Part shown: one piece after another, positions 44,469 to 56,601 of the stretch | Numbering within the stretch: the stretch's first letter is position 1 | Layout of the letters: each line of letters starts with the position of its first letter | NCBI GenBank assembly: GCA_001557505.1 | Contig: LSAX01000007.1 | Coordinates: forward strand, 1,612,001 to 1,676,000 | DNA: 64,000 nt | Source: Reticulascus tulasneorum | Taxonomy: Eukaryota; Ascomycota; Sordariomycetes; Glomerellales; Reticulascaceae | Direction of reading: 5' to 3' | Position numbers and translations under genes: made by a program | The notes under the pieces: model-generated | What the model was told of the DNA's origin: nothing | Databases searched by the model: none | The model's input: the letters and a program-made list of their open reading frames with translations, nothing else

Positions 44469-45770
44469 CGCGATGGCTAGGTCCGGAGAGGACGGAGGAA
44501 TCGGGGGTGTCGGATTGCTTGTCGACTGTCTTCTGGCTCCAGTATAATATTAGGATGGGTCGACGACAGAGAAGGAGCTGTGGTCGTATGCTCAGTTTGC
44601 GTCGTACGCGTATACTGGCGCTTATTTCCTGGCGGACCTCCTCTTTCGGAGAGTGCCTTGGTGGTGGTGGTATGTGGTGTCTGGTCTTCTGGTAGTGGTT
44701 TGTTGGGTGCAGTGGTACATGCTTGGCCAAGCGTCACCCCCTAGTTAGGCAGGCACTGGCGACAAAAAAAGATGGCAGGCTGATCTCTCCCCACCAACGT
44801 GTGCCCCAGCCAGTGACAAAGAAAAGCGAACTACATACATTAAATCGAGCTGGATACTCAAGTAAGTACTTGCGAAGATTTCAAGATACAGATCTCAGCC
44901 ATTGTGTTCTACAGTGCCCAGGATACTCGTGTAAACCGTTGTGGCATCTTTTTAATAGATAGGTCCTGCGTTAGCAGCTATTTGAGGCGCACTGCTAGCC
45001 TACGAGATTGACTTCTCGTATACCTCAGTTCTCATATCACTTGCATGCCCACTATAATCTACCTTACAACACCATGAAAAGATTGCAATCCTCCTCAGTC
45101 ACCAGAGAGCTACGAGGCTAATAACTAATAAATGAGTGCCAGCCTGGTAAGGACAGCCTCTGATCTGCAGACAGCAGTGGCATTCGTTTGCAGGCAGTGC
45201 AGTACCAAGTGCCGAGTTGGTACGGATTAGTTACCTAGGTAGCCATCCCGCAAGCAGCACAGTCTGTTTTTGGTGCTAATTGCGTAGTGCTACGTAGTAT
45301 TTTGCCTTTCGAATGTCGTAGAGGTTTACCTGGTACTTCGTAGCTCAATAAGCTTTGGAAGATGTCCCAGAGCTTCCGACTCTCAGGCTGGGTACGTTTC
45401 ACGAATAGTGGGCTTGCATCATCATATGGAGGGGCAGTTTGAATAATTTCTTTTTGCGATAATATCACCCCAAGAAACCTCAAACGTGTTTTGAGTTTCT
45501 TGGGCTATGACTGGAAGCGTAAATTGACGGGCTTGATGAGCCCTCTCCGACCCTTGCGGACACCGGACCGAGGTACATGGTGATCACGTTAGGATCTCAT
45601 GGGAACTTTGCCGTAACAAGACAAGACGCTCATGAACTCGTTTCAATTAGACGCTATCCGCCGTCCATCCTGATTCATGATTGCCTAACCAGTCCTTATA
45701 ACCCTTAAATTTACAGCCTATGCAGTGACATCAGAACTCAAGAAGATCGCTTCTATGGAGGTGTCTGCGT
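44469..45770. other. LAS17 promoter and 3' flank of the next gene
   Basis: No coding sequence recognised. A GGTGGTGGTATGTGGTG patch lies near 44660. Nothing else notable. Confidence 0.6.
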
Positions 45771-46029
45771 TTATTTGTTCAGCTCCTCAGCCTTGGCTCG
45801 GCGCTCCTCCTTTGTACCCTCCTCCTTGGCGCTGAAGTCCTTGGGGATGGCTGGGCCAGGGTGAGCCTTGTGCGCAGCAGATGCGGAGTCCATCTTGTCT
45901 TTGATGGGCTGGATGCTGAATTCCTTCTCGCCCTCTCCCTAAGATAGAGGTTAGTGATAGTTCCCACAAACAAGACCTCGCGGCGGAGAGGGCGGGGCAC
46001 CATACCTTCTTGTCCTTGCCGAAGTTCAT
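45771..46029 (-). CDS. Small hydrophilic conserved fungal protein (63 residues)
   Basis: Exon 1 (46029-46006) encodes MNFGKDKK. A 67-nt GTATGG..CTTAG intron follows, then exon 2 (45938-45771). The product is highly charged: GEGEKEFSIQPIKDKMDSA, then HKAHPGPAIPKDFS, then KEEGTKEERRAKAEELNK. It has no Cys, Trp or Tyr and no membrane segment, so it is probably disordered, like small stress or conidiation proteins. From memory, short fungal proteins ending GTKEERxAKAxELNK are widespread without known function. The splice is needed to escape a frame that reads into Gly/Arg-rich nonsense. Function unknown. Confidence 0.72.
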
Positions 46030-47609
46030 GTTGATGATTTTAGTTGGTTTTGGTTGTTTAGTGAAGTATGTGTATTTGAGTGTAAGTGGTATTGAAATGA
46101 AAGTCTTCAGGAAAAGGCCATCGAAGGGACATCATCCAGCCTTTAAACTTAGTTGTGAGTTAGTGTCGCGGCCGATGACGTAGTTCCGTCACAGAGGCAA
46201 TGCGTGACGACAGCGGACACACCACCCTTTGGACAATCCAAGTGGGTAGAGTGGCTAGAGCACGACCAATATCCCGCGCTGTAAGGCGCGTCAGCCGCCC
46301 AGCATCGCTCCAACCACCTTTCACTGGTCCGACATGCTACGTAAGTCCCACGTTTTTGGATCTGAATCTTGATCTTATTGCTATTGCGATCACTCGCCCG
46401 GTTGAAACTGGCGATCGAGTGGTCTTACCGATTCTAGCCGGTCGATTTCTAGAGTATTCTTACTGTCGGAGGTTGAGGAGCGCCCGAAGATTTGATGAGA
46501 TACTCCCATATATTTCTCAGAAGCATGATAGACCTCTAAACATCGAGCTGGAATTCTAGTGAAAATCCGGACGTTCCAGTCGTTTCCCCTGCTTGATATT
46601 CATTCTCACTTCTTTATCTACTCCGTACGAATAGTATAAGGGTATGAGGACCTTCCAACAGCGAACTAACAATCCACAGTGACGTAGAAGTATAAAGCAG
46701 AACATACTGAAGAATATCATGGGAATGACTCGTCTTCTGGAGAATAACACTAAAGTGTATTTCTCCCAAAAAGGGTGCAGTTTCATCAAATCATATGTAG
46801 GATATCTTCCCGACCACTTTCAAGCTATTGAGGACTTCAATGGATGATCATCCATGATTCAACCAGTCAAGATGACGCTCAGCACGACAATACAGTCAAT
46901 GCTTGAAGGTCATTCGGCAATCAATATTCCAAATTTGCTTGCACAACATACCCAGGAATAGGGGAGCCTACATACGAGGGTTCGAAGAGGAAGGCGTTAC
47001 ATTGAACTGAGAAGATATTGATAGGAGAGCAAGAAGATGAGGACTAGGATCTAAGTTTTTTAAGGACAGACTCTCTTTCGGCATTAAAGTCCTGCGCATG
47101 AAAGGGGTAGCAGACTTTCAGAACCCCGGAGACTGATGGAAACTGATCGTTGCCATTGATGGCCTAGCAATCAACCAAAGGGACGATTAACGTCAGTGAT
47201 CATCAAACTAAAGAAGATAAAGCCCCTCGGCGTCAATCGAGTTGCGTACAAGCAACAGATTGTGTTCCAGCCCATTCAGGTAACGGTAGTCCTCTCAGGT
47301 GAATGATTGAGATTCAGCCTAAAGAAAATGAGGTTCTCTGCGTGTTGCAGAAGAGGGGGAATAGGCTTAGTGACGGAAGAATTCAGAGGCTGCGTAGGAT
47401 CTCTGCCGAGAGTTCGTTGGACAGATACACGACTGCCATGTGTATAATTCACCCTGTGTTGATGGCTATAACTACTGTCGTCAAATCTTGTCTTCGGGAA
47501 GCTTAAGCCTCTACCACATTTTGCTGCCTTCATGATGAGTACTCATTGTTGGATGGTTGAACGAATAGGAACAAGGCTGTAACCGAAGTGGCAGGAATCT
47601 GCATGTAGA
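46030..47609. promoter_or_regulatory. Divergent promoter region
   Basis: 1.6 kb between the 63-residue gene and the pectinase gene. A TTTAAA element (46141-46146) could serve the minus-strand gene. A tRNA-like A-box stretch near 46240 was examined and rejected. No gene seen. Confidence 0.5.
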
Positions 47610-49115
47610 ATGACCATGCTTTTGCCAAAACTCTTCATATTCGGCGGGGTTGCCTTGATATCAAGCGTCGAGGCCGCCGGTTCCTACATTGGACGTGATG
47701 CTGCCGTCCAAAGACCCAACATCCAGCCATGGCCTAAACACCCAGGACGGGCGTTCCCACCATCCCCCGAGCGGACCAAAACATGCTATATCCAGCCTAG
47801 CCGCGAAGATGACAAAGATGATGCCCCAAAGTTGCTAAAGGCCTTCCACGAGTGCAACAATGGTGGCACAATCATTCTCGATGCCAACTACACGATTTGT
47901 TCAACGCTGGATCTTACATTTCTCAACAAGGTGGATGTGGCGATCTTAGGTATCATAAACTTCTGCGGAGATATCGACTATTGGGTAGAGAACAGCTTCA
48001 AGTATGAGTTTCAGTTCTCCTCAGCCATGTGGCGTATCGGGGGCAAGGACGTCAACATCTTTGGCAATGGCGTCGGGGTGATCAATGGTGGTGGACAGCC
48101 TTGGTATGATGCCTTCGTATCCAACGCTACTCTCCTTCGACCTCACCTCTTGGTGACTGATGGGTTGCGAGGTGGTTCCATCACAGGTCTTCAAATGGTC
48201 AACTCACCAAAGGCAAGTCAATCACGATTCGCAGCGTTTCCCAACTGTCCCCTACTGACAAAGCTTAAGTGGTTCAATTTCATCTCCAACAGCTCTGATA
48301 TTCTCATCTCCGACATGAAGATCTTGTCGAGCAGTGCCAGCAAGAACATCCACGCCAACAGTGACGGCTGGGATACCTTCCGCTCGGACAACATCGTGAT
48401 TCAGAACAGCTACATCAAGAACGGCGACGACTGCGTGTCCTTCAAACCCAATAGCACTAATGTCCTCGTACAGGGTTTGGTATGTATCGGCTCGCACGGC
48501 ATCTCTGTCGGCTCTCTCGGCCAATATCCCAATGAGTACGACATTGTCGAGAATATCTACGTCTACAACATCTCCATGAAGGACGCCTCGGACGGTGCTA
48601 GAATCAAGGTGTGGCCGGGCATCGACACGGCGTTCCAACCAGACTTGTCCGGCGGCGGTGGTTCGGGATATGTGAAGAATGTAACTTACGAGCTGTTCGA
48701 AAACATCAACAACGACTGGGCAATTGAGATCAATCAATGCTACGGATCAGACAACCTAACCCTTTGCAACGAACATCCAGTAGGGAGCCCTGGTGGATTG
48801 CATGTGAAGATCAACGGCTTACGCTGAATAGTCCAACATGATCATCAAGGACATTTACTTTAGAGATATATGGGGAACTTCATCGACGAAGTTCGACCCC
48901 AAAGTCGGTACACTTGTCTGCAGCAGTACTAGAGTAAGTGAATCCCAATGCCCGCTCATGCTTCGCCATGTGCTAACTGGCTTGTCTAGACATGCAGCAA
49001 CATCCAAGCTCACAATGTGAGCATCACAACTCCCAGTGGTAAGCCACCGGAATGGGTGTGTAACAATGTTGACCGCAAGTTTCTGGAAGGGTTGGCCTGT
49101 CTGCCTTCCTCTTGA
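47610..49115 (+). CDS. Secreted exo-polygalacturonase, glycoside hydrolase family 28
   Basis: Exons 47610-48212, 48270-48779, 48832-48933 and 48990-49115 give 446 residues. A signal peptide (MTMLLPKLFIFGGVALISSVEA) is followed by the secreted enzyme. GH28 catalytic motifs: NSDG 231-234 (exo-type variant of NTDG), NGDDC 252-256 with Asp254/255, GSHGISVGSLG from 275 with His277, and RIKVWPG from 312. Several N-glycosylation sites (NAT, NSS, NVT, NLT) are present. It removes galacturonic acid from the non-reducing ends of pectin. Intron 1 is GC-AG (GCAAGT..TTAAG), 57 nt with no in-frame stop, so unspliced RNA would add 19 residues. Introns 2 and 3 are GTAGGG and GTAAGT. The final residues (GLACLPSS) are unlike the usual Cys-ended tail, so the C-terminus is the weakest part. 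Confidence 0.88.
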
Positions 49116-49888
49116 TGGAGGTATGAGGACTTGGTCATCACTGTTGAGGGAGGCATTTGTGTGATTCGAGGAGATAATGGGGAAAATATGGTGATCCGCT
49201 GACCAGAGTCATCTTTACGGTAAAAGAGCGCCTTAAAGAGAGTAGTAGCTGTAAATCCGTTCTGTACCTGCCTTAATACGGAATTGAAGCCTCTTTCTGA
49301 TTCAAGCGACTTCAATGGAAATTGGCGATAGTCTTACCCCTGTAAGTCATCATGTGGCATGAACCCCAACTTTCCTACCTAAAAAACCGAACTTCAGTGA
49401 TGGACCCCTGCTAACGCGGTCTTAATTGAAATTCATGAGGCTAATTATGGGCCACTGCCGCGTCTCCACATTTTCCCAACCGCGACACCTCCAACCCTTC
49501 CATGTGCACTGACGTGCCTTGCACAGCTCTTGCAACCGTTGAAAAACGGAAGATATTACTTCAACAACTCCCATGACCTTGAAGCATACCGGTAGTTCGG
49601 GCTTTATATTTTCTAGCCACTGCAGTCCTTGCCACACGAATTGAGGAAGGCGGACTTGGGATTCTAACAGCTTTACTGCAGGGACGATCAATGCACACCA
49701 TCGAACAACGTCTTGCCCCTTGCAGCAACCTCCTGTCCCCCAGATCCTACCCTGCTACGGCAACATAACGTGGCACCGTTCGCTCATTGAGACTATCATA
49801 TGACCTGCGCTTGTCTCTCTATTCGACGGCTACTTCGTTCTGTGTCTAGGCGTCTCCGACATGGGCAAAACCCGACCCTACCGATAAC
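49116..49888 (+). promoter_or_regulatory. Pectinase 3' flank and SEN1 promoter/leader
   Basis: An eight-codon upstream ORF (MGKTRPYR) lies at 49861-49887; its stop ends one base before the SEN1 start at 49889. Otherwise nothing recognised. Confidence 0.6.
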
Positions 49889-52800
49889 ATGGAGCCTCCC
49901 GGAAAGATAGAGGATCTGCTTGAGCACTGGTACAAGAAGCTTAGCAGGACCCCGGAAGAACTACATCTCTTGTGCCCAAAAGTTGACGAGGACGACCCCG
50001 AAGACTACGAGGACTTGACTCAGGATGGCATAGAAATTACCCTTGAGGAAAAAAAGAAGAGAGTGCAAGATGGAAAGGACAGGCTTGAAATAGCATATTG
50101 GACCAGCTTGCTGGTGGCATACGGAAAGGACAAGGCTGGAATATGGCTTACAACTTGGGGACAGCGTATGGCTAGGAATCTTCATAACTGCGACAAGTGT
50201 GTTCTTCATTGGCATATGGCGCGGAAGGCCTATCTTCAGACATTCTCAGAGTGAGTCTAAGCACCCATTGCCAGCTTCTATGTTTGCTATGTACTAACGA
50301 CCCTAGGAAATGGGAAGAAGATATAGTTGTCCAACTCGAAAATTGCCTCCACGCCTTTGACTTTCAGCGGATCGACAAGGGCTTGGAGTGGGCGAAAGGA
50401 ATCATCGATACAGTTGAAGGGGAAGGTCGTGCATTTTCGAGGTCCGACCTCGGCGCAGAGCAGGGTTCTGTTCTCCTAACAGTCTATGAGGCCTTATGTT
50501 GCATGCCTTACCTTAGCCTGCCGGACAAGCGCCACCTCTTTCAGTACGTTTTCCTTCGGCTGTCTGGCAAGAAGCCCTTGAAGCTTGGCGACAATGTGCT
50601 ACTGCCCGCCATGACCACGTTTCTCTTTGACGAGGATCCGACGCGCTTGAAATTCGCGGCAAGGTCTTGGGAGCGGGTTCGTCCCAAGTCCCTGACGGAG
50701 GAACAGTTCAATTGGGCTGTCCGTGACAATCTGGAAGCTGCGATAAGATCGGTTGCACAATACCACCCGGTACATACCGAGAACTATCCCGAGATCCAGC
50801 GCTTCTGGGAAGGGCTCAACTGGATCCTGAAGGCCTTGAACGAAAATCTTGTCCTCCATGGCATTCGAAGTATGGAGGTAAAGCCGAGCATCTACGACTT
50901 GCTCTTCCAGCATATGCGATGTAATTCGGAAGCCATACTGCTGTACGTCATTCAGGCATTGACTGCTCTGCTTCAGACCTCCTCGCAAGCATTCTGGGAC
51001 GCATTAGGAGATGCTCGACCCTTCCTCCTGGTGGACGAGATCTTCAAAACGCCGTTGATGAAGCCTCTCCTCTCCCAGTCGTTATCGATCCAGATTCAGT
51101 CCGACAACGGCAGCTCCGAGAGCCCATTCACAACTTCATGGATCAATACGTGGCTGCATTCACTTAAAAGAAATCAAAAGAACGATGCTTGCGAGCAGCT
51201 GCTCAACCTTCTTTTTGGTCAGGTTATCTTGGACCCCGGTGTTGGTGAGCAAGGACAGGCGGCTTGCATTCGTGCTGGCTTGGATGCCCTGGACCATGTC
51301 CTTCGATCTTTCCTGGATCCTTCCGTCAAAGTAACGTCAGGTACCACGTCGGTATACATCAACTCGATGCTCAACGTCACTTTGAAGCATAAGGATGTCA
51401 TCAATGATGGCGCAGAAACAAAAAGTCAGACCCAGCATACCCTAGGTGTTCCTCAAGCTGCCTCAAATGTCATTAGTGCTGCCCTTGCCTTGGATGCTAG
51501 AGCGACGTCCGATGAGCATTGGGAATTGCAGAAGTCTAATCCCATGATCCAAACTGCAGTATTGAGACATTCATCTGAGCTTTGGGAGGCCTTTCTGGAG
51601 AATCTCTATAATGGAAAGCTGGATCTTGCGAAAATGATGATCCTGTCAATGGTACCTCTGATCAACGTAGAGAAGTTTCGACCGGACCGCAAAAAACCGC
51701 TTTCGTTGGCATCGGATAAAAAACACTTCAATACGGAGTTCGGCAAGACCGTCGAGGTCCTTGGCAGGATCATACAACGACTAGGCGAGTTCACAAAAGA
51801 AGACCTGGCCAAATTATGTCTCAACGCTCAGATCATTCGGCCTCTGATTGCGTTCACTATGCATGGAGAGGACGAGATTAGCGAGGCCAGCGGAGAACTC
51901 ATCAAGACTATCACAGGAGAGACCTCCAGATCAGATGCACTGCTGAGATTGCTGCAGGGTCAGCTCAATACGACCCTGTCTTCCGTTGTGTTTGCAATAC
52001 GCAGGATCATTGAATCACCACAACCTCCTTGGGGACCCATGCGTCACATCTTGAACACGAGTCGCGATATTGTAAAGGGGCTTTGCGATCCTGCCACAGG
52101 TATTCTGAGATCACGACCGCTGAACCAAGGCGAGCAGGTCGCAGTAACAGGGTGGTGGATGTCTCAGTGGAAGTATATTGAGCTAGCATTCGAGCATACA
52201 GGCCCATGGTCGCATCAGGTGGAGATCGTTGTGATGCAGGATTTCTGCCGTGAAGTTATTGAGTTGGCTGATGCTCTCTTAGCACAAGATGGCCTGATAA
52301 GTTCGGCTTTACAGCAGCAGCAGGATTTATCTGCTAGCATCTCGCGGGTTTCTGATGGATCAGATGCTGTTACGGGCTCCAGTACCATGAGAAACCTTTT
52401 AGAGGAATGCAAGCGTCGCCTGATGGGAATTGTGAGCATGATACGGCTTCGCGACAAATACCTCGTCGGCGTTACTGTCAATGTTATCTCAAAACTTCTC
52501 AGGAGGCTTCGTGAGAACGATATACAAATCCCCAGCGAACCGAAAACCTTCGTCCAGGACGCGTGTATCCCCACACCAACTGGCAAATACCAAGTCGGCA
52601 CAAATCTCAATGACCAACAGAGAGCAGAACTACTCAAGGCACTGGGCGAAGATGAGGATGTCCAGATTATACAAATTGCACCCAAAAGCGACAAACCAAA
52701 GAAACAAAGTACAATCGATGCGTGGTCAAAGGCGGGAGGGTCTACCGCATCCTCCTCGAACAGTCTTTCTTCCAGAACGAATAAGGATGATGTGCGCGAA

Positions 52801-55800
52801 CTGAGCAGCTCTATCGATTCCCATCGTTCTCTATTAGATAGAATTTCGGCTCGCCAGGCTCCAAAACCTGTCAAAGCAAAGGTTGATCCAAGAGCCTCTC
52901 TGACAGGCAGCGCTCTAATTGAGGCCCGGAAAAAGGAGAGAGCCGAGAAGGCTAAACGAGACGCTGAGGCCATTGCTAAAGCAAAGGCTCTGCGTGAGCC
53001 CACTGTGACAGGAGAGGGTTCTGGCCTGAAGGGCCTGAGCGGTGTCGTTGGGAAGAACCATGCCCCCATGAAAAATGATATCATGGTAGACAGTGATGAA
53101 GAAGACGAGGACGAAGACGATAGTGGGGATGAGCTCACGGCGCTCATTAGCAAGGGCCAGCAAGGCCAGCACGCCGTCGACGAAGCCACCAGACGTCGCC
53201 AAAGGCAATTGCTCGAGAAGGCTCGTGGGCCGGTGAAAAAGGTAAAGCTCCAACGCTCTGCCAAAGATATGCGTGCTCGTTTGATTCCGCCCATGGATAC
53301 ACTCCATCAGGCCATCCTTGAATGGGATATTTTCCATGCCGGCCATGACCCTCCGAACTTCGTAAATTGCACGAAGGTGGCAAACACCTACGAGCACCCC
53401 GGTGAGTATAAAGGGACGTTTTTCAATCTCCTGGTATCCGAGGCTTGGCGATCGTTTGTTACTGCCAAAGATGAAACGACCTCTAAGCCGTATGGTATCA
53501 AGATTGCATCCCGAATGAACGTTGATAAGTTCCTGGAAGTAACAGCCAGCACGCCGAGTGCTGAGAACAAGGAACGAAAGCTTGCAGAAGGCGACATAAT
53601 CCTTATTTCCAAGTCCGCCAACCCGCTCACCGAGAACTACCAGCCTCATGCCCTTGCGCGGATATGGAAAATCACCTACAAGAAGGACCTTATTGAAGTG
53701 ACATATCGTCTTAACCATAAGAATAACCCGTTGCAGCCATACTTGGCCATTGGGGGTGAGCTGAACGCCGTCAAGATCACTAACATGACGACCATTGAAC
53801 GAGAATATGCGGCACTCGAGAGCTTGCAATACTACGATCTCATGATCGAGGTTTTGAAGGCCGAGCCGTCTCCAGTCTTAAAGTATGGTGACGAGGCTGT
53901 CGAGAGAGTAGTGCAAAATTACAAGTTGAATCAGGCCCAGTCCAAAGCGATTCTAGGTGCCAGAGACAACGATGGGTTCACACTCATTCAAGGGTAAGTG
54001 GATCTAGCCGACTTGAGTTCGTGTACTGATTCTCCACCAGGCCACCTGGAACTGGCAAAACAAAGACTATTGTCGCAATGGTTGGTGCCCTTCTCACAGG
54101 GAACATTCAAACAGCAGGACAAAAAGTCACCCGCCCGCTTGGCCACGGCCACGGTAATCAAGCCAACATGACGAAGAAACTGCTAGTTTGCGCTCCCAGC
54201 AATGCTGCAGTTGATGAGTTGGTGTTGCGGCTCAAGCAGGGAGTCAAAACTATGACTGGTTCTTTCCACAAGATCAATGTTCTTCGATTGGGCCGGAGTG
54301 ACGCAATTAATGCTGCAGTCAAGGACGTAACTCTAGATGAGATGGTCAGAGCACGGCTTGATGGTGACAATACAAGGAATCAGGCTAAGGCAGAGCGAGA
54401 CAAGATGCATGAAGATGCGGCGAAGATTCGAGATCAGCTGGCCCAGCTAAGACCAGAGCTCGATGCTGCCCGAGGTTCCGAAAAACGTGCCGATTACGTC
54501 AATCTGCAAAGGACATTTGATACTTTAAAGCGAGATCAAGCTCGTATTGGGGCTCGGATCGATGCAGACAAGGAGAGTGGCAATACGACGGCTCGTGAAG
54601 TCGAGATTCGGCGCCGACAGATCCAACAAGAAATCTTGGATTCCGCACAAGTCCTCTGCGCTACCCTGAGTGGAAGTGGACACGAGATGTTCAAAAATCT
54701 GAACGTCGAGTTTGAAACGGTTATCATCGACGAGGCTGCCCAGTGCGTTGAGCTCAGTGCCCTTATTCCATTGAAATATGGGTGTACGAAGTGCATTCTC
54801 GTCGGAGATCCTAAACAGCTTCCACCTACAGTCTTGTCGCAATCGGCTGCCAGATTCGGTTACGACCAGAGTTTGTTCGTGCGCATGCAACGCAACCATC
54901 CAGGGTATATTCACATGCTCGATACACAATACCGTATGCACCCGGAGATCAGCATGTTCCCCAGTCTCGAGTTTTACGAAGGGCTTCTTGTGGATGGAGG
55001 TGATATGGGGGAACTTCGCCGTCAGCCCTGGCATTCAAGTAGCCTCCTCGGCCCCTACCGGTTCTTCGACGTCGAGGGAACACAAGCACGGGGCTATAAA
55101 GGACAGTCTCTTGTCAATGTTGAAGAGTTGAACGTAGCCATGCAGCTTTACGAGAGATTCCGTACCGACTATGGCCGGCAACAAGACATTCGGGGCAAGA
55201 TCGGAATCATTACACCTTACAAGGCACAATTGAATGAGCTGCGGAATCGCTTCACGGCACGATATGGCGACGACATCACTGCACATATCGAGTTTAACAC
55301 CACAGACGCGTTTCAGGGACGTGAATGCGAGATCATCATCTTCTCTTGCGTCCGAGCCAGTGCGACTGGTGGTATTGGCTTCATGCAGGACATTAGGCGT
55401 ATGAACGTCGGCTTGACTCGTGCTAAATCGTCTCTCTGGATCCTGGGCGATTCGCGAGCACTCATTCAGGGTGAGTTTTGGGCTAAGCTTATTGACAACG
55501 CAAAAAACAGAAAGCTTTACACTAAAGGGAATATCCTATCAATGCTTCGCAAGCCAAGTCAGATTCAGCCACAAGCCTCGAGTACGCCGGCCTTGCCAGA
55601 AAATGCGTTCTCTGAACCTTCCAATCAGCAACATTTGGCGATACCAGCTGGCATTTCAACGTCGTCCTTTGCGGACAATCCTACGAGGCTACAAGGTTCG
55701 GCAATGCAAGCGAGCATCTCGACATTATCGGTATCAGATCATGCAGCCAGTCGGCAGAACCAGCCGTCAGCAGTTTCCTCCAAGCCGTCCAGCGGTCCGT

Positions 55801-56601
55801 CTTGGAACCAGGAAATAGTCATGACGGATGCAGACGATGTGCCGCGATCTCCTTCAAGAAAGAGTACGCAGCACCAACCACAACAGCTGCCTTCTGCATA
55901 CATCGTCAAGGAGAGACCCGTGAGCTCGTGGGAAACTGAAAAGCGCATCGGCAGGCTCAATGAACTAGGGGAGGAAGAACCTGTCATTCCTCGCCATGTC
56001 AGCCGTCCAGTGATTGTTTCTACTGCGGAGCCGCAGCAGAAAGCCGAACCTAGAAAGCGTCCAAGAGACATAAACGATGACGCGGGGCAAGATGCCAAGA
56101 GGGTATGTTCACAAGCAGCTGGCGACGACAATACAACAGAGAGTCCTAACCCACACATAGCAGATCACGAGCGAACTGAATCGACCCCAGACCCAGGCGA
56201 GACCAATCCCAACGGGGCCGAAACTAATGCAAGCTGCGAACAGCCAAAAGCAGAAACAAGGCAAAACCGGCCAGACAGGACCGAATGCGATAAAGCCAAT
56301 GAAGCCACCGCAGGTGCCCACAGACCCTTCCGCGATGGAAGCCCTCGGTCTGATACCTCCCACACGACCATTGCCGACGACGACAACAAGCTCGACTTTG
56401 ACATCGTCTGGTCAAACATCTCTTGCGAATAGACCAAACGTAAATCAGCCTTCTCAGGTAGGATTTGCTCAAATATCAACGCCTGTTACAATGGAGCATG
56501 CTAATTGATCGTTGCAGGCCTTGGGACAGAATATTCCAAGGATTCCAAAGAAGAAAAAGGCTGCGGACCCCTTCATTCCGAAGAAGCCTCCAAGGCGTTA
56601 G
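49889..56601 (+). CDS. SEN1: Superfamily 1 RNA/DNA helicase Sen1
   Basis: Five exons, 49889-50250, 50307-53993, 54041-56102, 56161-56457 and 56518-56601, give 2163 residues. A long helical N-terminal domain (about 1-900) is followed by a charged linker. The UPF1-like core begins with NQAQSKAI and Walker A GPPGTGKT (about 1350-1358, split by intron 2), then APSNAAVDELV, DEAAQ at about 1580, GDPKQLPPT, QYRMHPEIS, TPYKAQ, DAFQGRE and VGLTRAKSSLWILG. The C-terminal 400 residues are disordered and end in a basic KKKKAADPFIPKKPPRR. Sen1 terminates short non-coding RNA polymerase II transcripts and resolves R-loops. All helicase motifs are intact. The last two introns restore the frame to the conserved basic tail; without them translation would stop at 56432. 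Confidence 0.94.

Noticed and set aside
46233..46320. tRNA-like stretch (GTAGAGTGGCTAGAGCA and a CGCGC..GCGCG hairpin with GTA loop)
   Set aside because: No matching D-stem, no GGTTCGANTCC B-box and no acceptor stem could be formed; not a tRNA-Tyr gene.
52215..53829. Antisense frames of 359 and 304 codons opposite SEN1
   Set aside because: Mirror frames of a conserved coding sequence with no homology of their own.
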